DNA of 64,000 bases from Hymenobacter sediminis (GTDB lineage Bacteria > Bacteroidota > Bacteroidia > Cytophagales > Hymenobacteraceae), in assembly GCF_003231285.1 (NCBI RefSeq), contig NZ_QKNS01000002.1:1-64000 (forward strand). Direction: 5' to 3'. The position numbers and the translations under genes were made by a program. Positions 42,151 through 51,187 of this stretch are shown one piece after another (the stretch's first letter is position 1; every line of letters starts with the position of its first letter). The notes beneath the pieces are model-generated. The model was not told the origin of the DNA, did no database searches, and saw nothing but the letters and a program-made list of their open reading frames with translations.

Positions 42151-43329
42151 TTAAATATCCAGCTTGAAAAACTCTCCCTTGTCTTTGAGTGAGGATTGTC
42201 GGATGACTAAGTCGCCGGTAATAACAAAGGTACGCGGCTGAAACAGCTCCTTTTCGCGCACTTGCTCCAGGAATAGGCGCGCCGCCTGTTGCCCAATGCG
42301 GTAGGGGTGAAGGTTTACCGTCGTTAGGCCCGGCTCAATCATGGAAGCCATAAACTCGTCGCCAAAACCAACCACGGCTACGTCCTCGGGTACGCGCAAC
42401 CCCCGGGCTTTCAGGGCCACCAGCAGGTCAAACGCATTGGTGTAGTTAATAGCAAAGATGGCGTCGGGCGGATGGGGTAGGGCCATCCAGGTATCCAGGG
42501 CGGCTACCGCCTGCTCCGGCTTGAAGTTGATGTGAATGCGCAGCTCGTCGCGCACGGGCAGGCCGTATTTCTGCAGCGCACTCACGTAACCCGCCAGGCG
42601 GTTGCGACTGATTAGCAGGCTCTCCGGCCCGGCCAGAATGGCAATACGCCGAGCTCCCTGCTGAATCAGGTGCTCCGTCACGCTAAACGCCCCGTTCCAG
42701 TCGTCGAGGATTACCTTGGCTGTATCTACCTCGTTGCACACCCTGTCGAAGTGTACAATGGGGATACCTCGGCTGGCCGGCTGCTTTACATGGTCGAAGT
42801 TCTCGGTCTCACGGGAGTGACAGATCAGCAACCCATCTACCCGACTGGCAATAAGTGCCTGCACGTTGCTCACCTCCATATCGTAGGATTCCTTCGACTG
42901 GCAGATCATCACGCGGTAGCCCGCCTCCGCCACCACCTGCTGAATCCCGCTGACGGCCGTAGCAAAGAACGGCCGCTCAATGTCCGGAATAACCACCCCA
43001 ATGGTTTTGGTTTCGCTGCTTTTTAAGCTTTGGGCCAGTAGATTGGGCTGGTAGTCGAGTTGGCGGGCTACTTCCAGAATGGCCTGCCGGGTGTTGGCAT
43101 TAATATCGGAGTGGCCGTTGAGCGCGCGCGATACCGTGGAGGGAGCCACGCCTAACTCCTTGGCTACGTCGCTGATAGTGGTTTGGCGCCTCTTCTTTTC
43201 GGGTAGGGGTAGGGCCTTCTCATCGGTGAAGTGGTAATTACAAGCTTTGCAATGATACCGCTGCCGCCCCCGAATGAAGCCAGCGCGCATTACCGCGTCC
43301 GCCGACCGGCACTTGGTGCATTTAATCAT
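42151..43329 (-). CDS. LacI-family regulator with N-terminal zinc ribbon
   Basis: This 392-residue protein has an extra N-terminal zinc ribbon (MIKCTKCRSADAVMRAGFIR, Cys4, Cys7, Cys27, Cys30 in YHCKACNYHF) before the LacI helix-turn-helix (TTISDVAKELGVAPSTVSRA at 51-70). A periplasmic-binding-protein-like effector domain follows (KTIGVVIPDIERPFFATAVS to the end). The zinc ribbon is of the type seen at the start of IS1-like transposases. It is divergent from the xylan operon. It is the likely repressor at the GAAAACGTTTTC operators at 43453-43482 and 59678-59707. The inducer is probably a xylan breakdown product such as a uronate or xylose. Confidence 0.9.
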   Translation of the reverse strand: MIKCTKCRSADAVMRAGFIRGRQRYHCKACNYHFTDEKALPLPEKKRRQTTISDVAKELGVAPSTVSRALNGHSDINANTRQAILEVARQLDYQPNLLAQSLKSSETKTIGVVIPDIERPFFATAVSGIQQVVAEAGYRVMICQSKESYDMEVSNVQALIASRVDGLLICHSRETENFDHVKQPASRGIPIVHFDRVCNEVDTAKVILDDWNGAFSVTEHLIQQGARRIAILAGPESLLISRNRLAGYVSALQKYGLPVRDELRIHINFKPEQAVAALDTWMALPHPPDAIFAINYTNAFDLLVALKARGLRVPEDVAVVGFGDEFMASMIEPGLTTVNLHPYRIGQQAARLFLEQVREKELFQPRTFVITGDLVIRQSSLKDKGEFFKLDI

Positions 43330-43664
43330 GGGTGGAATTGAATTATTTCAAAGGTGGGCAGATGATTCGAAAAGTCAAGGCTGAAGCCGTATTTTTTAAT
43401 TTAGGTATAATCTACAGAAATATTTTTACTAGATAGGTAGTTGTTGCGACCTATCGAAAACGTTTTCGAAAACGTTTTCGATATTTTTATTTAGAAATCA
43501 GGGATTTAAGGGGGATTTTAGGTTGCTAATCCATTGGATACTTCTTCTATCTTCGGTAGTAAGTACTCCCTAACTGTCGTGTTGGCCGAAATTTAAGCCG
43601 ATCGAGCTGTAAGTGTACTTTCAAATCAAGAATTGTACTTTTTGATTACAAGAATACGCTTTCT
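43330..43664. other. intergenic stretch between LacI gene and xylan operon
   Basis: AT-rich divergent control region. It holds the double operator at 43453-43482, centred about 200 bases before uxuA and 140 bases before the repressor start. No other gene is visible. Confidence 0.55.
43453..43482. promoter_or_regulatory. double LacI-type operator (uxuA side)
   Basis: Two overlapping GAAAACGTTTTC palindromes form a 30-base symmetric element, ATCGAAAACG...CGTTTTCGAT. The surrounding 50 bases (GACCTATCG before, ATATTTTTATTT after) recur at 59678-59707. The core contains a central CG as in LacI/GalR sites. Confidence 0.8.
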
Positions 43665-44921
43665 ATGCAGCATACCATGCGCTGGTTTGGGCCTCAGGAC
43701 CCAGTTTCTCTTTTTGCTCTGCGGCAGGCGGGCTGCACGGGTGTTGTAACGGCCCTGCACCACCTCCCCGTTGGTTCAGTGTGGACTCAGGAAGACATTC
43801 GGGCCCGTCAGCAGCTAGTCGAGGCAGATAACAGCCAGTATGCGCCCTTGCACTGGGTAGTAGTAGAAAGTCTGCCTGTACACGAGGATATCAAGAAAGG
43901 TCGCCCAGCCCGCGCTGAGTACATCCGTAACTATAAGGAGAGCCTGCGTAACCTAGCGGCCTGCGGCATCCAGACGGTATGCTACAATTTTATGCCGGTG
44001 CTGGATTGGTCGCGCACTAACCTCAACTACGAGATGCCCGACGGCTCACGGGCTCTGCGGTTCGTGTGGGAAGACTTCGCCTTGTTCGACCTCTGCATTC
44101 TGCGCCGCCCGGGCGCTGAAGCTGATTATGAGGAAGAAGTAGCTATTGCAGCGCGCGCGAAGTTTGCTACCCTCACGCCGGAGGAAATAGCTACCCTTAC
44201 CAACGTGGTGCTACTGGGCCTGCCCGGCTCCGAAGAAGCCTTCGAGTTGGAGGGTTTTCAAGGGCTGCTGGATGAGTACGCCGCCATTGATGCCAATACC
44301 CTGCGCGAAAACCTGTATTACTTTCTGCGGGAGGTAGGGCCAGTGGCCGAGGAGGTAGGCATCAACCTGTGCATTCACCCCGATGATCCACCCTTCCCGC
44401 TGCTGGGCCTACCCCGGGTAGTAAGCACCGAAGCCGACCTACTGGGCCTGCTGCAAGCCTACGACTCGCCGGCCAATGGCCTTACTTTCTGCACTGGTTC
44501 CCTGGGCGTGCGGCCCGATAACGATCTGCCCGGTATCGTGCGGCGCCTGGGAAACCGCATTCATTTCGTGCACTTGCGCGCCACCAAGCGCGAAGAAAAC
44601 CCGCGTAACTTCCACGAGGCCGACCACTTGGAAGGCGATGTGGACATGTATGCTGTGGTACGGGAACTGGTGCGCGAAGAGCGGCGCCGGGCCCGCACCG
44701 GCGAGGGCAACCCCAGCCTGCCCATGCGCCCCGACCACGGTCACCAGATGCTCGACGACCTAGAAAAGCGCACTTATCCTGGCTACTCTGCCATCGGCCG
44801 CCTGCGCGGACTGGCTGAGCTGCGGGGGTTGGAGCTTGGTATTCGCCGCAACCTAGAAGCCACCGAAGAAAACACTTCTGCTCAACTATCCGACGAGGCC
44901 CACGCCACCCGCTTCGTCTAG
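43665..44921 (+). CDS. uxuA: mannonate dehydratase
   Basis: This 418-residue cytoplasmic TIM-barrel enzyme turns D-mannonate into 2-keto-3-deoxygluconate in glucuronate breakdown. Family features are TMRWFGPQDPVSLFALRQAG at the start, GIQTVCYNFMPVLDWSRTNL, NLCIHPDDPPFPLLGLPRVV, FCTGSLGVRPDNDLPGIVRR, HFVHLRATKRE and RPDHGHQMLDDL. The length is normal. It is the first gene of the xylan operon, downstream of the double operator. ATG 43665 is used; ATG 43677 is possible. Confidence 0.96.
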   Translation: MQHTMRWFGPQDPVSLFALRQAGCTGVVTALHHLPVGSVWTQEDIRARQQLVEADNSQYAPLHWVVVESLPVHEDIKKGRPARAEYIRNYKESLRNLAACGIQTVCYNFMPVLDWSRTNLNYEMPDGSRALRFVWEDFALFDLCILRRPGAEADYEEEVAIAARAKFATLTPEEIATLTNVVLLGLPGSEEAFELEGFQGLLDEYAAIDANTLRENLYYFLREVGPVAEEVGINLCIHPDDPPFPLLGLPRVVSTEADLLGLLQAYDSPANGLTFCTGSLGVRPDNDLPGIVRRLGNRIHFVHLRATKREENPRNFHEADHLEGDVDMYAVVRELVREERRRARTGEGNPSLPMRPDHGHQMLDDLEKRTYPGYSAIGRLRGLAELRGLELGIRRNLEATEENTSAQLSDEAHATRFV

Positions 44922-44961
44922 CTGCTCTCACCCGACCCTTCCATCCCACCCGCTCCCACCT

Positions 44962-47070
44962 ATGCTACCCCGTCTTTTCCTGCTACTCGCGTTGTTCTGC
45001 CTAGGCGCACCTTTATTAGGGCGTGCCGATGACGGTTACCGCTTGTGGCTGAAGTACGACAAACTGCCCGAAACTGGCTTGCGTAAGGCCTGGGAGGCAC
45101 AGGCGCGGGGTATCGTAGTAGAAAACAATGCAACTCCCACCCTGCAAACTGCTGCCCATGAACTGCAATTCGGGCTGCAAGGCTTGCTGGGACGCCCGGT
45201 GCCGATAGGGGCGGTGCCGGGCGGCAAGGGCCGCATTCGATTGCGGGTAGCCGCCGACCCTACGCTGGGCACGGAAGGCTACCGCATCACGAGCCAGAAA
45301 AACGGGCTGGAAATTACGGGCCCAACCGATGCGGCTGTGCTCTATGGCTGCTTTGCCCTGCTCCGCCAGGTGCAGACCGGCCAGATGCCTGAAAAGCTGA
45401 ATCTCAGCAGCCAACCCCGCATTCAATACCGCCTGCTCAACCACTGGGACAACCCCAACGGCACCGTGGAGCGTGGTTATGCCGGCTCTTCTATCTGGAA
45501 ATGGCTGGAACTGCCCGACCGCCTCGACCCACGCTACCAGGACTACGCTCGTGCCAATGCTTCCATCGGTATCAATGGGGTAGTACTTAATAACGTAAAC
45601 GCCAGCGCCCGCTACCTCACAGCCGAGTACCTGCAGAAGGTAGCCGCTCTGGCCGGCGTGATGCGTCCCTATGGTATCCGGGTGTACCTTTCGGTGTTCT
45701 GGGCCGCACCCAAAGTAATTGGGGGGCTACCCACTTCCGACCCGCTCGACCCCAAGGTGCAGCAGTGGTGGAAAGCCAAAACCGACGAAATCTACAAGAC
45801 GATTCCCGACTTCGGGGGCTTTCTGGTGAAGGCCAACTCCGAAGGCGAGCCTGGCCCCCAGGACTACGGCCGTAACCACGCCGATGGTGCTAATATGCTA
45901 GCCACGGCCTTGGGCTCGCATGATGGGGTAGTAATGTGGCGCGCTTTCGTGTACAAAGCCAACTCCAAGGGCGACCGGTTTAAGGAAGCCTTCGAGGAGT
46001 TTCAGCCCCTCGATGGCAAGTTCAACCCCAAGGTGCTGGTGCAGGTGAAAAACGGCCCGATTGACTTCCAATCCCGGGAGCCGTTCCATCCGCTGTTTGG
46101 CGCTATGCCGCGCACCCCGCTGGTGCTGGAGGTGCAGCTAACCCAGGAATATCTGGGCTTTGCTACCCATCTCGTGTACCTGGGTCCGCTCATTAAAGAG
46201 TGCCTCGAAGCCGATACGCACGCCCAGGGCCCTGGCTCTACGGTTGCCAAAGTGGTGGATGGCTCTTTGGAAAAGCACAGTCTCAGCGGCATTGCAGGGG
46301 TAGCAAATATCGGCTCTGACCGTAACTGGACGGGCCACCCTGTAGGCCAAGCTAACTGGTACGCCTACGGCCGCCTAGCCTGGGACCACACGCTTAGCTC
46401 GGCTTCCGTAGCTGATGAATGGACCAAGATGACCGTAACGCGCGAGCCCAAAGCCGTAGCCAACGTAACCCAGGTCCTCAATCAATCGCGCGACATTTAC
46501 GTGCGCTACACCACGCCGCTGGGCCTGCACCACATCATGGGCCAGAGCATTCATTATGGTCCCGAGCCTTGGCTGGAGAAAAGCGCCCGCCCCGACTGGA
46601 CCTCCGTGTACTACCATAAGGCTGATGCTGAAGGCCTCGGCTTCAACCGGACTGCCAGCGGCTCCAACGCCCTAAGCCTATATGCTCCCGGCGCCCGCCA
46701 AGTGTGGAGCAACCCCGCCACCTGCCCACCCGACTACCTGCTTTGGTTCCACCATGTGGGCTGGGGGCAGCAGCTCAGCACCGGCCGCACCCTTTGGGAT
46801 GAGCTGACTACCCGCTACTACACCGGCGCCGACTCAGTGCTTTGGATGCAACAGCAGTGGGAGCAGGCCAAGCCTGCCATGGACCCTGAGCTGCACGCCG
46901 ATGTGGCTGCTCGCCTGCGCATTCAGCACCGCGAGGCGCTGTGGTGGCGCGATGCCTGCGTGCTCTACTTCCAGACCTACGCCAAGCGGCCCCTACCACC
47001 TAGCCTTCCGGCGCCTACCCGTCCGCTAGCCGAAATCAAGGAGCTGGTTGACATCTACCAACTACGCTAA
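44962..47070 (+). CDS. aguA: GH67 alpha-glucuronidase
   Basis: This 702-residue secreted enzyme removes (4-O-methyl-)glucuronic acid from xylo-oligosaccharides. It has a signal peptide (LPRLFLLLALFCLGAPLLGR), an N-terminal beta domain (EGYRITSQKNGLEITGPTDA) and the GH67 barrel, with DNPNGTVERGYAGSSIWKW, FGGFLVKANSEGEPGPQDYG, VMWRAFVYKANSKGDRFKEA and LEVQLTQEYLGF, then a helical C-terminus (GLHHIMGQSIHYGPEPWLEK). It follows uxuA by 40 bases. The product glucuronate would be fed to uxuA through the mannonate pathway. Confidence 0.95.
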   Translation: MLPRLFLLLALFCLGAPLLGRADDGYRLWLKYDKLPETGLRKAWEAQARGIVVENNATPTLQTAAHELQFGLQGLLGRPVPIGAVPGGKGRIRLRVAADPTLGTEGYRITSQKNGLEITGPTDAAVLYGCFALLRQVQTGQMPEKLNLSSQPRIQYRLLNHWDNPNGTVERGYAGSSIWKWLELPDRLDPRYQDYARANASIGINGVVLNNVNASARYLTAEYLQKVAALAGVMRPYGIRVYLSVFWAAPKVIGGLPTSDPLDPKVQQWWKAKTDEIYKTIPDFGGFLVKANSEGEPGPQDYGRNHADGANMLATALGSHDGVVMWRAFVYKANSKGDRFKEAFEEFQPLDGKFNPKVLVQVKNGPIDFQSREPFHPLFGAMPRTPLVLEVQLTQEYLGFATHLVYLGPLIKECLEADTHAQGPGSTVAKVVDGSLEKHSLSGIAGVANIGSDRNWTGHPVGQANWYAYGRLAWDHTLSSASVADEWTKMTVTREPKAVANVTQVLNQSRDIYVRYTTPLGLHHIMGQSIHYGPEPWLEKSARPDWTSVYYHKADAEGLGFNRTASGSNALSLYAPGARQVWSNPATCPPDYLLWFHHVGWGQQLSTGRTLWDELTTRYYTGADSVLWMQQQWEQAKPAMDPELHADVAARLRIQHREALWWRDACVLYFQTYAKRPLPPSLPAPTRPLAEIKELVDIYQLR

Positions 47071-47101
47071 TCACATACAGCACAGTATTATTCTTTCTCG
47101 C

Positions 47102-47914
47102 ATGGCACACATCGAGTCCTTTGTTTCTCCGCATACCCAGTCGAATGGGCAGCACCAGCCAAGTACCTTCTCTCTGGAAGGCAAGCTGGCCCTCGTGACG
47201 GGTGGCGGTACCGGTATCGGGCTGGAAATTGCCCGTTGCATGGCTACAGCCGGCGCTACCGTCATCATCACGGGGCGCCGCGAGTCTGTGCTTCAGGAAG
47301 CCGTGGCCGACCTGGGCCCCTCGGTGCACTACCTCACCAACGACGTGTGCGCCCTCGATACCCTGGAAGACCTGGTGGAGCAGATCGAAACCACCCATGG
47401 CCCACTGGATATCCTGGTGAACAACGCCGGCATCAACATGAAAAAGCCGGCTCTGGAGGTGACGGATGAAGAATTCAGCCGCATCATTCATACCAACTTG
47501 AACGCCGTGTTTGCCCTGACCCGGGTGTGTGCCCGCCGCATGGTGGAGCGCAAAAGCGGCGTTATTCTGATGATTTCCTCCATGGCTGCCTACTACGGCA
47601 TCGATAGGGTAGTGGCCTACGCCGCTTCCAAATCGGCCGTCGAGGGCATGGTGAAGGTGTTGGCCTCGGAATTCTCCAAGCATAATGTGCGCGTGAATGC
47701 CATTGCCCCCGGCTTCATTGAAACCGAGATGAGCCGTACCGCCATGAACTCCGACCCTGACCGCCGTGACCGGGCCATGCGCCGCACGCCCATGGGTAAG
47801 TTTGGCCAGCCTTCCGATATCGGCCATGCGGCCGTGTTTTTGGCCTCTGAAGGGGCCCGCTACATCACCGGTGCTTCCCTCCCCGTGGATGGCGGCAATT
47901 CCATTGGCTTTTAA
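47102..47914 (+). CDS. SDR, probable D-mannonate (fructuronate) oxidoreductase
   Basis: ATG 47102 (MAHIESFVSPHTQSNGQHQP) gives 270 residues of the classical SDR family, with KLALVTGGGTGIGLEIARCM, LDILVNNAGINMKKPA, ISSMAAYYGIDRVVAYAASK with the catalytic YxxSK and NAIAPGFIETEMSRTAMN. Position between aguA/uxuA and susC suggests it makes D-mannonate from fructuronate, as the SDR-type UxuB does in Bacillus (YjmF). A gluconate-5-dehydrogenase-like role is an alternative. An in-frame start at 47048 overlaps aguA and is not preferred. Confidence 0.85.
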   Translation: MAHIESFVSPHTQSNGQHQPSTFSLEGKLALVTGGGTGIGLEIARCMATAGATVIITGRRESVLQEAVADLGPSVHYLTNDVCALDTLEDLVEQIETTHGPLDILVNNAGINMKKPALEVTDEEFSRIIHTNLNAVFALTRVCARRMVERKSGVILMISSMAAYYGIDRVVAYAASKSAVEGMVKVLASEFSKHNVRVNAIAPGFIETEMSRTAMNSDPDRRDRAMRRTPMGKFGQPSDIGHAAVFLASEGARYITGASLPVDGGNSIGF

Positions 47915-47970
47915 CTTCTGCTCCGGCGGATAACCTGCATCATCCCACACTTTTAAAGTTCCCACACTCC

Positions 47971-50900
47971 ATGCAATCAACTATACGAAAATCGGCTCTT
48001 GGGCTGGGTTGGCCGCTGATGCTTGCTGCTGGCCTGCCGCTGACTGGTGCGCTGCTAGCCCCTACACAAGTACAAGCGCAAGCTGCCCGCACTATTACCG
48101 GCCGCGTTACGGACCAGGCTACCGGCGAGGGTATCCCAGGCGTGACGGTGCTGGTGAAAGGCACCTCCGCAGGTGCGTCTACTGGTACTGACGGCTCGTT
48201 CTCAGTGCAGGCGCCGGCCGATGGCAACACCTTAGTATTCTCGGCAATCGGTTACGTATCGGTGGAGCGTCCCATCGGCTCCAACACAACTTTCAACGTA
48301 ACCCTTTCCACGGATGCTAAGGCCCTGAACGAGGTAGTGGTTGTTGGTTATGGTGTTCAGAAGAAAAGCCAGGTAACCGGCGCTATTTCTTCGGTGGATG
48401 AGCAGAGCCTGCGCGACGTACCCGTGGCCAACATCGGCCAGGCCCTGCAGGGCCGTGCCGCTGGCGTAAACATTTCCAGCGCCAGTTCGGCCCCTGGCCA
48501 GAACCCGGTTATCCGTATTCGTGGTAACCGCTCGTTTGCTGGTAGCAACGACCCGCTGCTAGTAGTGGACGGTGTACCGTACGATGGTAGCCTCAACGAC
48601 TTGAGCCCCGATGACATCACCTCTCTGGAAGTTCTGAAAGATGCTTCTTCTACTGCTATTTACGGTGCGCGGGGTGCCAACGGTGTTATCCTGATTACTA
48701 CCAAGCGTGGCAAGAACGGTGCTCCGCGGGCTACTTACAACGCTTACTACGGTACCAAAAGAGCTTACGGCCTTTACGACCTGCAGAACGGGCAGGAGTA
48801 CTACAACTACCGCGCTGAAGCGTACCGCGCCGCCGGCCTGGACCCCAATACTGCCGCCGGCTTCCTGACCGATGACGAGAAGGCCAACTATGCTGCCGGC
48901 CGCGACTTTGATTACCAGGATCTTCTGTTTCAGAACGGCCGCATTCAGAACCACGCCCTGGGACTGAGCGGAGGCACGGAGCAGACGCAATACTCAGCTT
49001 CCTTAGGCTACTACGACGAAACTGGCATCGTGCCAGTGCAGCGGATTCAGCGCTACTCGCTTCGTGGTACGCTGGACCAGCAGGTGGGCAAGCGGGTGAA
49101 AGTAGGCCTGAACACGCTCAATAGCTTCACACAGCAAGACGATCCAGGTCTGAACAATATGTACAACATATTGACCCTGAGCCCTCTGGCTTCGCCTTAC
49201 AACCCCGACGGTACGCTCCGGCTCTATCCCAACGATGATCAGGCGTCGGCTAACCCGCTGACAAACTATGCCGAAGACGCTCGCCTAGATCGTCGTCGGC
49301 GTATTCGTACCTTCAACAGCCTCTACGGCCAAGTCAACCTGTTGAAAGGGTTGGATTACCGCCTGAACCTGGGCCTGGACGGCCGTGCCGAGTTCAGCGA
49401 AGGATTCAGCGCTACCAACACGGCCAACCGTGGCACACAAACCAGCGCTGGCTCGCGCAATACCAACGTTGCCTTCAACCTGCTGGTTGAGAATCTCTTG
49501 ACGTACAACCGCACGTTTGCAGAAAAGCACGACGTGAACTTTACCGGCCTCTACAGCTGGCAGCAGTTCCGTACCGACGGCTTCGGAGCCGGCGCGCAAA
49601 ACCTGCTCGCTAACTACCAGCTGGCCTCTAACCTGGGTACGGGCACGCCTACTTCGCCCAGCAGCAATGAAAGCCAGTGGGACATTATTTCCTACATGGG
49701 CCGCCTGAACTACGCTTACGACAACCGTTACTCGGTGACGGGTACGGTACGCGTAGATGGTTCGTCGCGTCTGTCAAGCAACATTTACCGGGCCTTCCCA
49801 TCATTGGCAGTAGCGTGGAACCTCTCTAACGAGCAGTTCCTGCAAGGACAAGCTTGGATAAGCAACCTGAAGCTGCGGGCTAGCTACGGCCGCACCGGAA
49901 GCACAGCCGTGAACCCGTATCAAACACTGGGGTCACTGCAAACTGGCCTCGGCAACGGCTATTACAACTTCGGCCCTACCGGGGTGGTAGGCGTACGTCC
50001 GGCCAGCATCCGGAACAGCAACCTCGGTTGGGAATACACTGCAACCACCAACTTCGGACTTGACTTCGGATTCTTTAACAACCGGTTGACGGGTTCGGTA
50101 GAAGTGTACCAGCAGCGCACCAACGACCTGCTGCTGCCCGACGCACTACCCACAACCAGCGGTTACGGTTCTTTTACGCGCAATATTGGCAAAACCCAGA
50201 ACCGTGGTATTGAAGTGGGTCTGACGACGGTGAATATTCGCACGGAAAGTGGCTTCGAATGGGCTTCTGACTGGAACTTCACCGTGAACCGCGAGAAGGT
50301 ACTTGACCTAGGCCTAGGTAAGGATGAAAACGGCAATGAGCGTAGCGACATCAGCAACCAACGCTTTATTGGGCAGCCACTTTATGTCTTCTACGATTAT
50401 AAATACGATGGCATCTGGCAGCCCAATGAGGAGGCAGCCGCTATTAAGGCCGGTACCCGCGTAGGGCAGGTTAAGATTCAGGACCTCAATGGCAACGGCG
50501 TAGTAGATGCCGGCGATCGGCAAATCATTGGGTCGCGTCAGCCGAAGTTTGAGGCTGGTACCACTCAGCGCTTCCGCTTCAAGGGGTTTGACTTAAATAT
50601 CGTGGCCCTGAGCCGGGTAGGAGCTACCATCGTTGATCCGGTGCTGTACCCACCTTCCTACTTTACTACCTATGGTGGCCGCCGCAACCAGGTGAACCTG
50701 CCATACTGGACGCCTTCTGCCCCGAACAACCGCTTCCCGCAGCCTAACCGCAACTACTTCAACGACTTTGTGCCCAACGCCCAGACGCTGGCTTACCTCG
50801 ATGGAACATTCATCAAGGTTCGGAGCATTGACTTAGGCTACTCACTGCCTAAAGGCCTCATTGAGAAGGCAAGAATGAGCACGGCCCGCATCTATGTGCA

Positions 50901-51132
50901 GGTGCAGAACCCCCTGATCTGGTCGAAGGAAGAGTACTTCCGGAAAAACAAAGCTATCGACCCGGACGCGCTGTCTTACTCTACGCGCTTCAGCGGCAGC
51001 ACCTCAGTCAATGGGGGCATAGCTTTCGCCGAGGGCGACCTGAACAGCAGTGTAAACAACGGCTTGGCTGGTCGGGGCGTGAACTATCCCGCAACCCGGG
51101 CCTTCATCGTAGGCCTGAACGTCGGCTTCTAA
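47971..51132 (+). CDS. susC: SusC-type TonB-dependent outer-membrane transporter
   Basis: This 1053-residue outer-membrane transporter imports oligosaccharides. It has a signal peptide (about 1-40), a CarboxypepD_reg-like domain (RTITGRVTDQATGEGIPGVT, about 45-125), a TonB-interaction and plug region (LNEVVVVGYGVQKKSQVTGA, PVANIGQALQGRAAGVNISS, LLVVDGVPYDGSLNDLSPDD) and a long beta-barrel ending in an aromatic residue (AFIVGLNVGF). It forms a pair with the SusD gene 55 bases later. In this operon it probably brings in glucuronoxylan oligosaccharides. Confidence 0.95.
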   Translation: MQSTIRKSALGLGWPLMLAAGLPLTGALLAPTQVQAQAARTITGRVTDQATGEGIPGVTVLVKGTSAGASTGTDGSFSVQAPADGNTLVFSAIGYVSVERPIGSNTTFNVTLSTDAKALNEVVVVGYGVQKKSQVTGAISSVDEQSLRDVPVANIGQALQGRAAGVNISSASSAPGQNPVIRIRGNRSFAGSNDPLLVVDGVPYDGSLNDLSPDDITSLEVLKDASSTAIYGARGANGVILITTKRGKNGAPRATYNAYYGTKRAYGLYDLQNGQEYYNYRAEAYRAAGLDPNTAAGFLTDDEKANYAAGRDFDYQDLLFQNGRIQNHALGLSGGTEQTQYSASLGYYDETGIVPVQRIQRYSLRGTLDQQVGKRVKVGLNTLNSFTQQDDPGLNNMYNILTLSPLASPYNPDGTLRLYPNDDQASANPLTNYAEDARLDRRRRIRTFNSLYGQVNLLKGLDYRLNLGLDGRAEFSEGFSATNTANRGTQTSAGSRNTNVAFNLLVENLLTYNRTFAEKHDVNFTGLYSWQQFRTDGFGAGAQNLLANYQLASNLGTGTPTSPSSNESQWDIISYMGRLNYAYDNRYSVTGTVRVDGSSRLSSNIYRAFPSLAVAWNLSNEQFLQGQAWISNLKLRASYGRTGSTAVNPYQTLGSLQTGLGNGYYNFGPTGVVGVRPASIRNSNLGWEYTATTNFGLDFGFFNNRLTGSVEVYQQRTNDLLLPDALPTTSGYGSFTRNIGKTQNRGIEVGLTTVNIRTESGFEWASDWNFTVNREKVLDLGLGKDENGNERSDISNQRFIGQPLYVFYDYKYDGIWQPNEEAAAIKAGTRVGQVKIQDLNGNGVVDAGDRQIIGSRQPKFEAGTTQRFRFKGFDLNIVALSRVGATIVDPVLYPPSYFTTYGGRRNQVNLPYWTPSAPNNRFPQPNRNYFNDFVPNAQTLAYLDGTFIKVRSIDLGYSLPKGLIEKARMSTARIYVQVQNPLIWSKEEYFRKNKAIDPDALSYSTRFSGSTSVNGGIAFAEGDLNSSVNNGLAGRGVNYPATRAFIVGLNVGF

Positions 51133-51187
51133 TTCCCTTCTCAACTCTTTTCTCAACTTTCTTAGCGCCCCCCTGCGCTTATTTTAT

